The notes under the pieces are model-generated. The model was given only the letters and a program-made list of their open reading frames with translations. It was not told the DNA's origin and made no database searches. DNA of 64,000 nucleotides from Thalassotalea ponticola (lineage in GTDB: Bacteria; Pseudomonadota; Gammaproteobacteria; Enterobacterales; Alteromonadaceae), in contig NZ_CP166871.1 of NCBI RefSeq assembly GCF_041379045.1, positions 2,294,001-2,358,000 of the forward strand. The letters run 5' to 3'. A program made the translations under genes and the position numbers. Positions 1 to 10,895 of the stretch are shown piece by piece; the first letter of the stretch is position 1, and each line of letters begins with the position of its first letter.

Positions 1-127
1 CAAAAAATTGAGTGACATAAATTGATTACCTAATATGTTATCTTCTGCCTTTGTCGCATGTAAGATGATGGCAACAGAGGTCATCCAAACCGCTTAAGCA
101 AGCGATTTTACTAAACTTATTCTAATT

Positions 128-3100
128 TTAAAACTGCATGGCGACATTATCTTCGCCAAGTAAAAGTTTTAACTCATGTACTAGAGTGTCACTTGGGGTT
201 ACTCGCCACAGTGTCCCTAGTTCAAGTTGTGCTGACACCTCTGGACGCTGATAAAACACCCTGAGTGGACACGTTCCCTCTTTGTAAGGTGTTAATATTT
301 GTCGCAATTGACCCGTAAAGTCAACCGCCAGTGCAGCTTGCACTAAATTTAAATCGATTGATTTAATAAAATGTTCGCGCGCTTGGGTTATTGTCATTAC
401 TTCTCGAGCCGTCATTGTAAGGCCTCCGGAGTAATCATCAAAGCTGACCTGTCCGCGACACACTAAAACACTGTCGTTTTTGAGTATCTCTTCATAGCGC
501 TCAAAATCATCGGGAAACAATCGCACATCGATACGCGCACTTTTATCATCAAGGGTAACCAGTGCCCAGCGGCGTCCTTTTTTATTGACCAGCACGCGCA
601 CGCCGATCACCAGCCCCGAAGCCGTGGCCACTTTATCTTTACCGCCTGGCTGTAAGTTAACTAAGCGCGGTGCCCCGTATTGCTTAATTTCGTCGAGGTA
701 GCGATTAATTGGATGCCCGGTCAGGTAAAGTCCTAGGGTTTCGCGTTCACCGTCTAGCCACACCGCCTCTTCCCATGGAGCGACCTGCTTAAACGACTGA
801 ATCGTGTCATCAACTTGTTCATTGATAAGGCCAAATAAATCATCCTGACCGATGGCTTGCGCTTTAGCGTGTTGATCGGCTGCTTTGATCGCCTCATCTA
901 ATGTTGCCGCCATGGCGGCTCGATGCGGCCCCAATTTATCCATGGCTCCCGCTTTAATTAGCCGCTCAAGTACCCGTTTGTTGATTTTCTTTAAATTCAC
1001 TCTCGCGCAAAAATCAAACAGATCTCTAAATGGACCACCTTGCTGTCGCGCTTCAATAATCGCTTCAATAGGGCCTTCACCAACCCCTTTGATTGCGCCG
1101 ATACCGTAGACAATCTGGTTGTCATCGTTGACGGTAAATTTGTACAGACCCGAATTGACGTCGGGGGGCAACAAATCCAGGCCCATGTTGGCGCACTCGT
1201 CTACTAAGGTAACAATTTTGTCGGTGTTATCCATATCTGCAGACATAACCGCAGCCATAAATGGCGCCGGAAAGTGTGCTTTCATCCACAGAGTTTGATA
1301 AGACACCAAGGCGTAAGCCGCTGAGTGAGATTTGTTAAAACCATAGCCGGCAAACTTTTCAACCAAGTCGAAAATTTTCATCGCCAGCTCGCCATCTACA
1401 CCTTGAGATTCAGCGCCGTCTTTGAACACCGAACGCTGCTTGGCCATTTCCTCCGGCTTTTTCTTACCCATGGCTCGGCGCAACATGTCGGCACCACCCA
1501 ACGTATATCCTGCTAACACCTGAGCAATTTGCATGACCTGCTCCTGGTACAAGATAACCCCGTAGGTGGGTTCTAATATTGGTTGTAAGCTATCGTGTTG
1601 CCAGGTTTGATCTGGATAACTGATTTCCTCACGACCGTGCTTTCGATCGATAAAGTTATCAACCATCCCCGATTGCAAAGGCCCTGGACGAAACAGAGCA
1701 ACCAAGGCGATCATATCCTCAAAACAATCCGGTTTAAGGCGTTTGATCAAGTCTTTCATTCCGCGAGATTCAAGCTGGAATACGGCGGTTGTTTCAGCTC
1801 GTAACAGCATCTCGTAACTGGTGCTATCGTCTAGCGGAATAGCGGCGATATCAATGCCTTCTTTGCCCTCTTTCAGCAACTTCGCATCGGCCATTTCAAT
1901 GGCCCATTGCAATATCGTAAGGGTACGCAAACCGAGAAAGTCAAACTTAACTAAACCGGCTTCTTCGACGTCGTTTTTATCAAATTGGGTAACCGGATTG
2001 CGCCCCTCGCTATCACAATACAGCGGTGCAAAGTCGGTTATTGTCGTCGGCGAGATAACCACGCCCCCTGCGTGTTTACCGGCGTTACGGGTTGTGCCTT
2101 CGAGGATGCGGCACATATCGATAAGGTCTTTCACCTCGTTATCGCGACTGTAAACTTCGGGTAGCCTAGGTTCCGCTTCAAACGCCTTGGCAAGCGTCAT
2201 GCCGGGATCGCCGGGCACCAGCTTTGAAATGCGGTCAACAAACCCATAAGGATGGCCAAGTACGCGACCGACATCGCGTATAACCGCTTTGGCGGCCATG
2301 GTACCAAAGGTAATAATTTGCGACACCGCATCGCGACCGTATAAATCGGCAACGTGATCGATAACTTCATCGCGACGATCCATACAAAAGTCGACGTCAA
2401 AATCAGGCATCGATATACGTTCAGGGTTCAAAAAGCGTTCGAAAAGCAAGTCGAATTCAAGCGGATCAAGATCGGTAATTTTTAGCGCATAGGCCACCAG
2501 AGAGCCTGCACCCGAGCCCCGTCCGGGCCCAACGGGAATATTGTTGTCCTTTGACCACTGGATAAACTCCATAACGATCAAGAAATAGCCTGGGAACCCC
2601 ATGTCATTAATGACGTCCAGTTCTATTTTTAACCGTTCATCATAGGGTTTGCGCTTATCGGCAAAATCGTCGGCGTTTTTATCAAATAAAAATTCCAAAC
2701 GCTCTTGCAAGCCTTCTTCCGAGACTTTGACTAAATAATCTTTAATGTCGAGATCGCCGGTGGGGAAATCAGGTAAAAAATACTCACCAAGGCGCACTGA
2801 GACATTACAGCGTTTGGCAATTTCCACTGAATTTTGCAGCGCTTCGGGAATATCGGCAAACAGCTCACACATTTCTTGTTCACTGCGCAAATACTGCTGA
2901 TTTGAATAATTGCGCGGTCGGCGTTTGTCGTCGAGGGTATAACCATCGTGAATGCACACGCGAATTTCATGGGCATCAAAATTATCTTGCTCGAGAAATA
3001 CCACGTCATTGGTTGCAACGACAGGCGTATTGGATTGTGCGGCAAGCTCAACCGCCATGTGCAGATAATCTTCCTCTTGATCGCGGCCGGTGCGAATCAA

Positions 3101-3607
3101 TTCGAGGTAATAACTGTCTTTGAAGTGGGTTTGATAAAATGCTAAGCATTGCTCAGTGAGTTGCTGATTGCCCTTTAACAGCGCCTTGCCGACATCGCCT
3201 TGACGTGCACCACTTAAAATAATTAAGCCTTGTTTGTATTCGACAAGCCAACTCTTGTCCATAACCGCACGACCTTGTATTTCACCGCGCAGATAAGATT
3301 TAGAAATTAGTTCGGTTAAGTTTTTATAGCCTTGATTGTCTTGTGCTAACACCGTCAAGCGAAAGATATCATCCTCAAATTCATCGCTCTTAACCCAAAA
3401 GTCACAACCAATAATCGGTTTTAAACCGCTTGCCTGAGCGGCGCCGTAAAACTTTACTAGGCCACATAAATTCATTTGATCGGTTAGTGCCATTGCCGGC
3501 ATATTAAGATCAGACACTTTACTGACAATGGGTTTGACCTTATTGAGGCCATCGCACATTGAAAAATCGCTATGTACACGTAAATGCACAAACTTTGGGT
3601 CTTGCAT
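128..3607 (-). CDS. dnaE: DNA polymerase III alpha subunit
   Basis: Catalytic subunit of the replicative polymerase III holoenzyme. The 1159 residues match the usual gammaproteobacterial length (E. coli 1160) and most of the chain reads like the E. coli protein. The N-terminal PHP domain starts with [16 protein letters not shown]. The palm carries the catalytic aspartates in MPDFDVDFC (about residue 400) and [11 protein letters not shown] (about 555). A helix-hairpin-helix region follows ([17 protein letters not shown]), then an OB-fold ([14 protein letters not shown]) and the tau-binding tail. It is the last gene of the lpx-rnhB-dnaE block; its ATG overlaps the rnhB stop by 1 nt (TAATG), so the two are probably translationally coupled. 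The next gene, often accA, would lie left of the window. Identification is certain. Confidence 0.98.
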   Translation of the reverse strand: MQDPKFVHLRVHSDFSMCDGLNKVKPIVSKVSDLNMPAMALTDQMNLCGLVKFYGAAQASGLKPIIGCDFWVKSDEFEDDIFRLTVLAQDNQGYKNLTELISKSYLRGEIQGRAVMDKSWLVEYKQGLIILSGARQGDVGKALLKGNQQLTEQCLAFYQTHFKDSYYLELIRTGRDQEEDYLHMAVELAAQSNTPVVATNDVVFLEQDNFDAHEIRVCIHDGYTLDDKRRPRNYSNQQYLRSEQEMCELFADIPEALQNSVEIAKRCNVSVRLGEYFLPDFPTGDLDIKDYLVKVSEEGLQERLEFLFDKNADDFADKRKPYDERLKIELDVINDMGFPGYFLIVMEFIQWSKDNNIPVGPGRGSGAGSLVAYALKITDLDPLEFDLLFERFLNPERISMPDFDVDFCMDRRDEVIDHVADLYGRDAVSQIITFGTMAAKAVIRDVGRVLGHPYGFVDRISKLVPGDPGMTLAKAFEAEPRLPEVYSRDNEVKDLIDMCRILEGTTRNAGKHAGGVVISPTTITDFAPLYCDSEGRNPVTQFDKNDVEEAGLVKFDFLGLRTLTILQWAIEMADAKLLKEGKEGIDIAAIPLDDSTSYEMLLRAETTAVFQLESRGMKDLIKRLKPDCFEDMIALVALFRPGPLQSGMVDNFIDRKHGREEISYPDQTWQHDSLQPILEPTYGVILYQEQVMQIAQVLAGYTLGGADMLRRAMGKKKPEEMAKQRSVFKDGAESQGVDGELAMKIFDLVEKFAGYGFNKSHSAAYALVSYQTLWMKAHFPAPFMAAVMSADMDNTDKIVTLVDECANMGLDLLPPDVNSGLYKFTVNDDNQIVYGIGAIKGVGEGPIEAIIEARQQGGPFRDLFDFCARVNLKKINKRVLERLIKAGAMDKLGPHRAAMAATLDEAIKAADQHAKAQAIGQDDLFGLINEQVDDTIQSFKQVAPWEEAVWLDGERETLGLYLTGHPINRYLDEIKQYGAPRLVNLQPGGKDKVATASGLVIGVRVLVNKKGRRWALVTLDDKSARIDVRLFPDDFERYEEILKNDSVLVCRGQVSFDDYSGGLTMTAREVMTITQAREHFIKSIDLNLVQAALAVDFTGQLRQILTPYKEGTCPLRVFYQRPEVSAQLELGTLWRVTPSDTLVHELKLLLGEDNVAMQF

Positions 3608-4275
3608 TAACTTCTCTCTTGTTGCATCTGGGCGAGAATATTGGCTACCGGTTTAAAGCTTTTTCGATAACAGTCCAATACACCATGGATGGATAACGCT
3701 TCGAGGTGCGCTTTGGTCGGGTATCCTTTGTGACTGGCAAAACCGTATTGCGGATAGCGTTTGTCTAGCGCGATCATTTCTTCATCGCGAGCGACTTTGG
3801 CCAAAATCGATGCCGCTGATATTTCGGCTACCTTGCTATCTCCTTTAACCACACTGGTTGCTGGCACCGCAAATTGAGGACAGCGATTACCGTCAACCAA
3901 GACGTGTTGTGGTTGTATCGCTAACCCAGCTACTGCTCGCTGCATCGCCACCATAGTCGCTTGTAAGATATTGAGTTGATCCACCTCTTCAGGCTCTGCT
4001 CGGCCGAGGCTAAAGGCTAGCGCATTATCGCGAATTTGTTGCGCCAATAGCGCTCTCTTTTTATCAGATAATTTCTTCGAGTCAGCCAATCCAGCAATTG
4101 GATTTTTAGGATCGAGAATAACAGCGGCAGTGACAACGGCGCCAACCAAAGGGCCGCGGCCGACTTCATCTACGCCGGCGATTATTGCAACGTTTGGACG
4201 AACAAATTCATCGCTCATATACAGCTTACTCCAGAGATCAGGGGATTTATGATTGTCGTTAGTGCTAAGTGACAC
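3607..4275 (-). CDS. rnhB: Ribonuclease HII
   Basis: Cuts RNA in RNA/DNA hybrids, notably single ribonucleotides misincorporated in DNA. The RNase HII signature [15 protein letters not shown] carries the first acidic metal ligands; further conserved segments are LADSKKLS and [15 protein letters not shown]. The open frame begins with GTG at 4275, overlapping the lpxB stop (TAGTG), giving 222 residues. An internal ATG at 4218 starts MSDEFVRPN, which aligns with the E. coli N-terminus (MIEFVYP) and would give about 203 residues. That internal start may be the true one. The gene lies between lpxB and dnaE, as in E. coli and Vibrio. Confidence 0.96.
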   Translation of the reverse strand: MSLSTNDNHKSPDLWSKLYMSDEFVRPNVAIIAGVDEVGRGPLVGAVVTAAVILDPKNPIAGLADSKKLSDKKRALLAQQIRDNALAFSLGRAEPEEVDQLNILQATMVAMQRAVAGLAIQPQHVLVDGNRCPQFAVPATSVVKGDSKVAEISAASILAKVARDEEMIALDKRYPQYGFASHKGYPTKAHLEALSIHGVLDCYRKSFKPVANILAQMQQERS

Positions 4276-5435
4276 TAAGGTGATTGCATAAGCTCAATCA
4301 CCGCTATTGCGGCTTTTTCACTGGCATTTTGCTTAAGCGTTTGATGGATTTGTACAAACTCTTGCATCAGTTGATGCTGTTGCTCAAACAACAAAGGCTC
4401 GACCGCTTTTGCCAAATTATCAGGGGTTACTTGTTCTTGCAATAGTTCGGGCAACAAAGGTTTATTGGCGAGCAAATTCGGCAGTGAAAACCACTTGAGT
4501 TTAACCAGCATCCGACCGATCATCGCCGTTAACCAATTGAACTTATAAGCGACAACCATTGGCCGTTTAACTAATGCACCTTCAAGTGTCACCGTACCAG
4601 AGGCCATCAATAAGCAATTGGCACTAGCCATTACCGCTTGAGTTTTATTGTTGATAATCGTTATCGGCAATTCGGGTGCATGCAGCTGCCACAACTGAGT
4701 AAACTGTTGCTCGCGAATATCATTGATAACTGGGGCGACGAACTGCAAATCGGGGTGGCGCTGTTTGAGTAACACAGCGGCCGCTAAGAAGTCGGGCAGT
4801 AACATCGCTAATTCACTGCCGCGAGAGCCAGGCATCAAGGCCAAATAAGTGGCGTCGGCGTCTAAGCCGAGCGATTGTCGGGCACCGGACATTGAACTGT
4901 GCATCGGTATACTATCGGCAAGAGGATGACCGACAAAGGTACAGGCAACGTGGTGTTTGTCGTAGAAGTCTTTTTCAAAAGGCAATAACGACAACACCAT
5001 GTCAGTGGCTTTATCGATTTTAAAGATCCGCTTTTCACGCCAAGCCCAAACGCTGGGACTGACGTAATGAACGGTTTTGATACCTTGTTGCTTTAGCCTA
5101 AGCTCTAATCCCAAATTAAAATCTGGCGCATCAATACCAATAAAGACATCTGGCTTGTGCTGGCTAAAATACTCAACTAATTGCTTGCGAACGTGCAATA
5201 AACGACGCAAACGGCCGAGTACTTCAACAATCCCCATTACCGCCAACTCTTCCATCGCAAATAAGCTTTGAAAGCCAAGTGCTTCCATTTTTGGTCCGCC
5301 AATGCCAATGAACTCAGCATCGGCATAGCGTTGGCGCAATGACTGGATTAATCCGGCGCCTAATGTATCGCCAGAATGTTCGCCAACGACAATGGCGAAA
5401 ACCGGCGCTCGGTGACTATCCATATCCACACTCAT
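4275..5435 (-). CDS. lpxB: Lipid-A-disaccharide synthase
   Basis: GT19 glycosyltransferase. It condenses UDP-2,3-diacylglucosamine with lipid X to form the lipid A disaccharide at the inner face of the cytoplasmic membrane. Conserved blocks are [12 protein letters not shown] near the N-terminus, [11 protein letters not shown], the acceptor-site region [30 protein letters not shown] and [12 protein letters not shown]. The protein is about 386 residues from the ATG at 5435; an in-frame TTG at 5441 and a second ATG at 5423 (MDSHRAP) are alternatives, and none has a strong ribosome binding site. Downstream it overlaps rnhB by 1 nt; upstream lpxA ends 15 to 20 nt away. Confidence 0.96.
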   Translation of the reverse strand: MSVDMDSHRAPVFAIVVGEHSGDTLGAGLIQSLRQRYADAEFIGIGGPKMEALGFQSLFAMEELAVMGIVEVLGRLRRLLHVRKQLVEYFSQHKPDVFIGIDAPDFNLGLELRLKQQGIKTVHYVSPSVWAWREKRIFKIDKATDMVLSLLPFEKDFYDKHHVACTFVGHPLADSIPMHSSMSGARQSLGLDADATYLALMPGSRGSELAMLLPDFLAAAVLLKQRHPDLQFVAPVINDIREQQFTQLWQLHAPELPITIINNKTQAVMASANCLLMASGTVTLEGALVKRPMVVAYKFNWLTAMIGRMLVKLKWFSLPNLLANKPLLPELLQEQVTPDNLAKAVEPLLFEQQHQLMQEFVQIHQTLKQNASEKAAIAVIELMQSP

Positions 5436-5455
5436 CTGCAATAAGGCCCGCTTAC

Positions 5456-6250
5456 TTAACGCGCTATACCGCGTTGTGAATTGGCAATAAAGTCAGCAAA
5501 CGCCTTAACTTCGGGAATATCTTCGCCAATCTCATTAATGGCAGCAACGGCCTCGGCAATGGTATTGCCTTTGCGGTAAACCTCTTTGTAGGCGCGCTTT
5601 ATTTTGAGAATAACGTCTTGCTCGAAACCGCGACGCTTTAAGCCTTCACTGTTTAAACCAAACGGCTTAGCCGGATGACCCGAGACCATGACATACGGCG
5701 GGATATCTCTAAGTACAATACCACCACCACCGACAAAGGCATGCGAGCCAACGTGGGTAAATTGATGCGCTCCCGATAGACCACCAAAGATCACCCAGTC
5801 GCCAATGTTACAATGACCGGCAAGGTTACAGTGATTGGCAAAAATACCGTTATTACCAACGATAACGTCGTGCGCAACATGAGCCCCTGCCATGAACAAA
5901 TTGTCATTACCAATAATGGTAATGGCATTGTCTTGTACAGTACCGCGGTGTATCGTGCACCCTTCGCGAAACACGTTGCGATCGCCAATTTCAAGCCGAG
6001 TAGGTTCGCCTGCGTACTTTTTGTCTTGGCAGTCTTCGCCTATTGAGGCAAATTGAAAAATGACATTGGCATTGCCAATTTGGGTATCACCTTTGATCAC
6101 CACGTGCGAGTGAATGACATTGTCATCACCTATCACGACATCGTTACCAATATAGGTAAATGGGCCCACACTGACATTTTTACCAAGCTTGGCGCCTGGC
6201 TCTACAATCGCTTGAGGATGTATCACGAAATTAAATACCTTTTCTTGCAC
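5456..6250 (-). CDS. lpxA: UDP-N-acetylglucosamine O-acyltransferase
   Basis: First enzyme of lipid A synthesis: transfers 3-hydroxyacyl from ACP to UDP-GlcNAc. The 264 residues (E. coli 262) form a left-handed beta-helix of hexapeptide repeats ([16 protein letters not shown] onward). The catalytic histidine lies in [33 protein letters not shown] and the helical C-terminus with GLKRRGF are diagnostic. The frame opens with GTG at 6250, 20 nt inside fabZ; a second GTG at 6226 (VIHPQA) is possible and would fit the E. coli start better. Coupled expression with fabZ is likely. Confidence 0.97.
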   Translation of the reverse strand: MQEKVFNFVIHPQAIVEPGAKLGKNVSVGPFTYIGNDVVIGDDNVIHSHVVIKGDTQIGNANVIFQFASIGEDCQDKKYAGEPTRLEIGDRNVFREGCTIHRGTVQDNAITIIGNDNLFMAGAHVAHDVIVGNNGIFANHCNLAGHCNIGDWVIFGGLSGAHQFTHVGSHAFVGGGGIVLRDIPPYVMVSGHPAKPFGLNSEGLKRRGFEQDVILKIKRAYKEVYRKGNTIAEAVAAINEIGEDIPEVKAFADFIANSQRGIAR

Positions 6251-6680
6251 ACATTAAATCGGCAGTACAGACAACTTTGCCATCAACTTTTACCGTACCC
6301 GCAAACTTCCACATACCACGGCGCTCTTTGACCAATTCTAAATGCAGATGCATGGTATCACCCGGTACTACCGGCGCTTTAAAACGCGCATTATCTACTG
6401 ACGCAAACAAAAACATCTCGTCTTCGCCACCTTCAACTGACTTAAACCCCAATATACCGCCGGCTTGAGCCATCGCTTCAAGGATCATCACGCCAGGGAA
6501 AATTTTATACTGCGGGAAATGGCCTTGAAATACCGGTTCATTAACCGATACGTTTTTAATCGCGTGAATCGACTGGCCAGGTACGTAATCCAACACGCGA
6601 TCGACCAATAAGAAGGGGTACCGGTGTGGGATTAGTGTTTGAATCTCTTCAATGTCTATAATGTTGTTAGTCTTTTCCAA
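6231..6680 (-). CDS. fabZ: 3-hydroxyacyl-ACP dehydratase FabZ
   Basis: Hot-dog-fold dehydratase of type II fatty acid elongation, 149 residues. [25 protein letters not shown] (catalytic His) and [12 protein letters not shown] (catalytic Glu) are intact; the C-terminus has the usual [14 protein letters not shown]. The start is TTG at 6680, supported by AAGGAA 8 nt upstream. It shares 3-hydroxyacyl-ACP substrate with the neighbouring LpxA and LpxD, which is the usual explanation for its place in the lpx cluster. Confidence 0.97.
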   Translation of the reverse strand: MEKTNNIIDIEEIQTLIPHRYPFLLVDRVLDYVPGQSIHAIKNVSVNEPVFQGHFPQYKIFPGVMILEAMAQAGGILGFKSVEGGEDEMFLFASVDNARFKAPVVPGDTMHLHLELVKERRGMWKFAGTVKVDGKVVCTADLMCARKGI

Positions 6681-6719
6681 AACTAATTCCTTGCAAAATA
6701 CATCGCTGTTACCGCGATA

Positions 6720-7751
6720 TTAAGATTGTCCACTTTGTAGCTGTTCTACGGTTTTTTCTAATTCCTGTAGACGTTTATACATTGCATCTAAGTGTTTATA
6801 ACGACTGGCATTGCGACGCCATTCTTTGTTGTTAAGGGCCGGTATGCCGGATGAGTACAAGCCAGATTCTTTGATGTTTTTAGTCACCATGGTCATCCCG
6901 GTAAACGAGGTACCATCGGCAATCTCAATATGGCCGTTGATACCAACTAATCCGGCAATGATACAGTGTTTACCAACTTTTGTACTACCGGCGATAACAC
7001 TACAGGCAGCCATCGCACTACCGTAGCCAAGCTGCACGTTATGGGCAATTTGCACTTGGTTGTCGATGATACAATTGTCTTCGATGATGGTATTTTCTAA
7101 GGCACCCCTATCAATTGTAGTACATGCGCCTATTTCAACACGATTGCCGATCACAACGGTACCAAGTTGCGGGATTTTTACCCAGGTGCCCGCATCGTTC
7201 GCATAACCAAAACCATCACTACCAATAACTGTATTGGCCTGAACCAAACAGTGCTCACCAATTTCAACCCGGTGGTAGATGCTGACGTTTGACCAAAGCT
7301 GAGTGTGTGCACCTACTTTCGCGTGCTTACCAATAAAGCAGTTCGCGCCAATGGTCACGTGGTCGGCCAATTGCACGCCACTTTCGATTACCGTATTCGC
7401 ACCTATCGATACGCCCTCGCCGAGTACAACGCCTTCGCCGATAACTGCCGATGAGGCAATATCACAAGACGCTTTTGGCGTGGTATCTAACAACTGCGCC
7501 ACTTTGGCAAAGGCCAAATACGGATTGTCAATAATCAGCGCATTACCTGGACACAAACTCGCTTGCGCTGGCGCAACGATCACCGCACTGGCATTGGTTT
7601 GTTCGACGTATTGGCGATATTTGGCGTTAGCTAAAAAGGCAATTTGCCCAGTTTGGGCGTCTGCTAATGTACCAAGGGAATGAATCTGGCAAGACTCATC
7701 CCCTTGTACGGAACCACCAAGTTGCTTGGCCAGTTCTCCTAGAGTAACCAT
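6720..7751 (-). CDS. lpxD: UDP-3-O-(3-hydroxyacyl)glucosamine N-acyltransferase
   Basis: Third step of lipid A synthesis: N-acylates UDP-3-O-acylglucosamine using acyl-ACP. The 343 residues (E. coli 341) comprise an N-terminal uridine-binding domain (TLGELAKQLGG to about residue 100), a long hexapeptide-repeat beta-helix, and a C-terminal coiled helix (LDAMYKRLQELEKTVEQL). The catalytic histidine lies in DNQVQIAHNVQLG. ATG start at 7751, only 8 nt after the skp stop, so it is probably cotranscribed with skp and bamA. Confidence 0.97.
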   Translation of the reverse strand: MVTLGELAKQLGGSVQGDESCQIHSLGTLADAQTGQIAFLANAKYRQYVEQTNASAVIVAPAQASLCPGNALIIDNPYLAFAKVAQLLDTTPKASCDIASSAVIGEGVVLGEGVSIGANTVIESGVQLADHVTIGANCFIGKHAKVGAHTQLWSNVSIYHRVEIGEHCLVQANTVIGSDGFGYANDAGTWVKIPQLGTVVIGNRVEIGACTTIDRGALENTIIEDNCIIDNQVQIAHNVQLGYGSAMAACSVIAGSTKVGKHCIIAGLVGINGHIEIADGTSFTGMTMVTKNIKESGLYSSGIPALNNKEWRRNASRYKHLDAMYKRLQELEKTVEQLQSGQS

Positions 7752-7759
7752 AAAAGACC

Positions 7760-8281
7760 TTATTGGGTTTTACCGGCTTGTTCTACAACTTTAGCTGAAA
7801 TATCAAAATCTGGCTTAGAAAATGCTACCGCTGACTGCTGAATCACGATGTCATAACCGTCCTTCTTAGCGACAGCATCAATGGCTTCTTTTACTAACTT
7901 TAAGATTTTTTGTTGCTCTTCTTGTTCGCGACGCTTTAAGTTTTGTTGCAAAGGTTGAGCTTGCGAAGCGTACTGTTGACGCAAATCAACAATCTCTTTC
8001 TCGAGCTGCTCAATCTCTTTTTTACTCATAATCGCTTCGTCGCGTTGACGCTTTTCCATTTTGTACTTGATATCGCCTTCAAGCTGTTTTAGTGCGTCAA
8101 CTTGATCTTTAAACTCAGCGCCAATGCTCTGTTGAATTGCCGCCATTTGCGGAAGCTGTGAAATGACCTGCTGAACATTCACTGTGGCAATCTTTTGGTC
8201 TGCGGCCATCGCTTGGCTTGATGCCATCATCATAGTTGAAGCTACGGCTGTTAAAGCAGCCGATTTAAGTAAATTTTTCAC
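7760..8281 (-). CDS. skp: Periplasmic chaperone Skp/OmpH
   Basis: Holds unfolded outer-membrane proteins in the periplasm on their way to BamA. I place the start at the GTG at 8281 (MKNLLKSAAL...), because AGGAG lies 6 nt upstream and it begins directly with a signal peptide (26 residues ending SSQAMA). A longer frame from 8350 exists, but its first 23 residues look non-coding. The product is about 173 residues: small head (IATVNVQQVISQLPQM), then long charged alpha-helical tentacles (YKMEKRQRDEAIMSKKEIEQ), then IVIQQSAVAF. It follows bamA directly, as in other gammaproteobacteria. Confidence 0.95.
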   Translation of the reverse strand: MKNLLKSAALTAVASTMMMASSQAMAADQKIATVNVQQVISQLPQMAAIQQSIGAEFKDQVDALKQLEGDIKYKMEKRQRDEAIMSKKEIEQLEKEIVDLRQQYASQAQPLQQNLKRREQEEQQKILKLVKEAIDAVAKKDGYDIVIQQSAVAFSKPDFDISAKVVEQAGKTQ

Positions 8282-8384
8282 AAACATCTCCTGTTGTATT
8301 GTTATCTTGTCTTGTCTTGTGATGACGTAGTCTTTGACATCGCGCCACATCGGACGCGTAGCTCATTCGTCTTAGGCAAACGCC

Positions 8385-10850
8385 TTAGAACGTTTTACCA
8401 ATGTTAAAGCTAAAGAACTCCGTGTCATCGCCATCTTCACTGCGCAAGCGTTTGGCGAAGTTAAAAATCATTGGTCCCATTGGTGACAACCACTGAATCG
8501 ATAAACCTGCCGAGGTACGAATGCGCATCGGATCTGAATAATCAGCGATTTTATTAAACTCTTCTGGTTTCAATGTGCTGTAATCAGATAAATTAAATTC
8601 AGTATCCCATACGTTACCCGCATCGACAAATAAACTGCTGCGTACCGAGTTGGTGTAACTCTCGTCTAAAAACGGGGTAGGTACGATAAGTTCGATGCCC
8701 GCTATCGCCATGGCGTTACCACCGACACTTTGTCTTGAAATGGCAATCGCATCTTGATTTGGTGGGCTGATTTCCGAGCCCTGACCAGGCAAGCCTGGTT
8801 GAGTTGACGGACGGCGATAAATCGCGCGCGGACCAACCGTGTTGTTTTCAAAGCCGCGTAACGTAGTCGCACCACCCGCTCTAAAGTTTTCCCAAAACGG
8901 CAGTAATTGGTCGTTGCCATTAACATCGCCATAGCCATTGCCATAACCCGCTTCAAAGCGCGCTAAGAAGGTCCAGCTGTGATCTCTTGACAACGGCTTG
9001 TAATATTTGGCGTCGTACTTGACTTTAAAGTATTCGACATCCGAGGCTTCTGGTAGCGTCACTTTACCCGATAACACCTGAGATGTACCTTGGGTTGGAA
9101 ACGTACCGCGGTTTAGGGTGATTCTCGATAACGAAGCAGTTAAGTCATAGGTTTCAAAATTCAGCTTCGCGTCAGGATCATCTGGATCTTTAAAGACTTC
9201 GTTGAAATTCTTGATTTGCTCGTAGGTTTGCAAATTAGAAATATCCGAGTTTTTATAGCCCAAACCGAAGTTTAATCGCATGTATTCGTTTATTGGGTAA
9301 CCAACATTGGCACCGATACCATACGAGGTGTTGTTATAGGCAACTAGGTTAGCGCGTCCGGCGTCAAACTCACTAAAAAAGATGTTACCACCAAGCGACA
9401 CCCCATCAATGGTAAAATAAGGGTCGGTGTAGGTGATATTGGCACTTTTTGAAAAACGCATGGTATTGATTGAAAAGCCCAAGCGATTCCCCGTACCCAA
9501 AAAGTTATTTTGTTGGATACCGGCGTTTAAGCTAAGACCTGAGTACGAACCGTAACCAATACCCGCTGTAAACGAACCAGACGGTTGTTCTTTGACGGTA
9601 AAGTCGACATCTACTAGGTCTTCTTCACCCGGTACCGGCGTGGTTTCAAACTCAACCGATTCAAAATACGGTAAACGCTGGATTCGAATCTTAGACTGCT
9701 CTAACAGGTTATTTGACAACCACGAGCCTTCCATTTGACGCATTTCGCGTCTCAGTACTTCTTCTGACGTTACGTCGTTACCGGTAAAGTTAATGCGATT
9801 TACATACACACGCTTACCCGGATCGACGTTGACTATCAACTTCACCGTTTTGTCTTCGTCGTTGATCTCGGTACCGGTTTGCACCTTGGGATAAGCGTAA
9901 CCAAAGCGGCCTAAAAACTTTGAGATCATCTCTTCGGTATAAGTAACTTCCGCGGCGTTGTACAGTTCACCTTCGCGCAGTGGAGCCAGTGCTTTGATGG
10001 TATTGTCGTAGCCCACCATGTCGCCCATGAACTCAACCGCGCTGATTTTGTACTGCTCGCCTTCGGTGACGTTCATGGTGATGTAAACACCTTCTTTATT
10101 CGGCGTCATTGATACTTGAGTTGAATCAATGTTAAAGCGCAAATAACCGCGATCGAGGTAATAACTTTCAATCGACTCCATATCGCCTTGTAAGGTTTGC
10201 TTTTGATAGCGATCTTGCGCCATAAAATTCCACCAAGGTGAGTCATAAGTTAGCTCGATGCGATTTAATAATTCAGCATCGGAAAATAACTCGTTACCGA
10301 CGATGTTGATTTGTTCAATGGCGGCTGCATCGCCCTCGTCAAATTCAAACGTTAAGATAACGCGGTTGCGAGGAAGGCGGGCTATTTGCGTGGTCACTTT
10401 CGCATTGTATTTACCAACGCTGTGATAAAAATCTTCTAAGCCAGTTTCAATACCCGTTAATACTGAGCGATCCAGTGTTTCACCGACGCGAATGTTTGAA
10501 CCGTCTAGACTTTCTTGTAGCTGTTCGTCCTTGATGTCGTCATTGCCATCAAATACGATTTCAGAAATTGTCTCGCGCTCTTTCACTTTAAAAATAAGGC
10601 TATTGCCTTCGCGCAATACCTCGATATCGTGAAAGTGTCCAGACTTGTACAGTGACTTTATCGACTGGGCAATACGAAACTCGTTGAGCTGATCGCCAAC
10701 GCTAACTGGAATGTGTGTTAAAGCGGCGCCTAAAGCGACCCTTTGTAATCCCTCTACTTCGATATCTTCTACGACAAACTCATTGGCAGCAAATGCTTGA
10801 CTACCAACGCTGCCCAATAATACTGCTAAGGCGAGTTTTTTTATTATCAT
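8385..10850 (-). CDS. bamA: Outer membrane protein assembly factor BamA
   Basis: Central beta-barrel of the BAM complex, which folds and inserts outer-membrane proteins. The 821 residues start with a 21-residue signal peptide (cleavage after SQAFA), then five POTRA repeats (about 24-425; the first contains FVVEDIEVEGLQRV), then a 16-strand barrel beginning near GSFTAGIGYGSYSGLS. The conserved RGF motif of the barrel loop is present as TTLRGFENNTVGP, and the chain ends with an aromatic residue (FNIGKTF), the usual insertion signal. Upstream rseP and downstream skp-lpxD keep the canonical order. Confidence 0.98.
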   Translation of the reverse strand: MIIKKLALAVLLGSVGSQAFAANEFVVEDIEVEGLQRVALGAALTHIPVSVGDQLNEFRIAQSIKSLYKSGHFHDIEVLREGNSLIFKVKERETISEIVFDGNDDIKDEQLQESLDGSNIRVGETLDRSVLTGIETGLEDFYHSVGKYNAKVTTQIARLPRNRVILTFEFDEGDAAAIEQINIVGNELFSDAELLNRIELTYDSPWWNFMAQDRYQKQTLQGDMESIESYYLDRGYLRFNIDSTQVSMTPNKEGVYITMNVTEGEQYKISAVEFMGDMVGYDNTIKALAPLREGELYNAAEVTYTEEMISKFLGRFGYAYPKVQTGTEINDEDKTVKLIVNVDPGKRVYVNRINFTGNDVTSEEVLRREMRQMEGSWLSNNLLEQSKIRIQRLPYFESVEFETTPVPGEEDLVDVDFTVKEQPSGSFTAGIGYGSYSGLSLNAGIQQNNFLGTGNRLGFSINTMRFSKSANITYTDPYFTIDGVSLGGNIFFSEFDAGRANLVAYNNTSYGIGANVGYPINEYMRLNFGLGYKNSDISNLQTYEQIKNFNEVFKDPDDPDAKLNFETYDLTASLSRITLNRGTFPTQGTSQVLSGKVTLPEASDVEYFKVKYDAKYYKPLSRDHSWTFLARFEAGYGNGYGDVNGNDQLLPFWENFRAGGATTLRGFENNTVGPRAIYRRPSTQPGLPGQGSEISPPNQDAIAISRQSVGGNAMAIAGIELIVPTPFLDESYTNSVRSSLFVDAGNVWDTEFNLSDYSTLKPEEFNKIADYSDPMRIRTSAGLSIQWLSPMGPMIFNFAKRLRSEDGDDTEFFSFNIGKTF

Positions 10851-10895
10851 GGGTTCTTATCAACTTTTTCATGTTATGCGGCTGACGCCGTCTTG

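Noticed and set aside
1..127. Start of accA downstream of dnaE
   Set aside because: No start codon with a ribosome binding site and coding frame can be supported in these 127 bases; the gene, if present, lies outside the window.
885..3145. Several plus-strand frames of 63-110 codons opposite dnaE
   Set aside because: Antisense shadows of a highly conserved gene, with no recognisable protein features.
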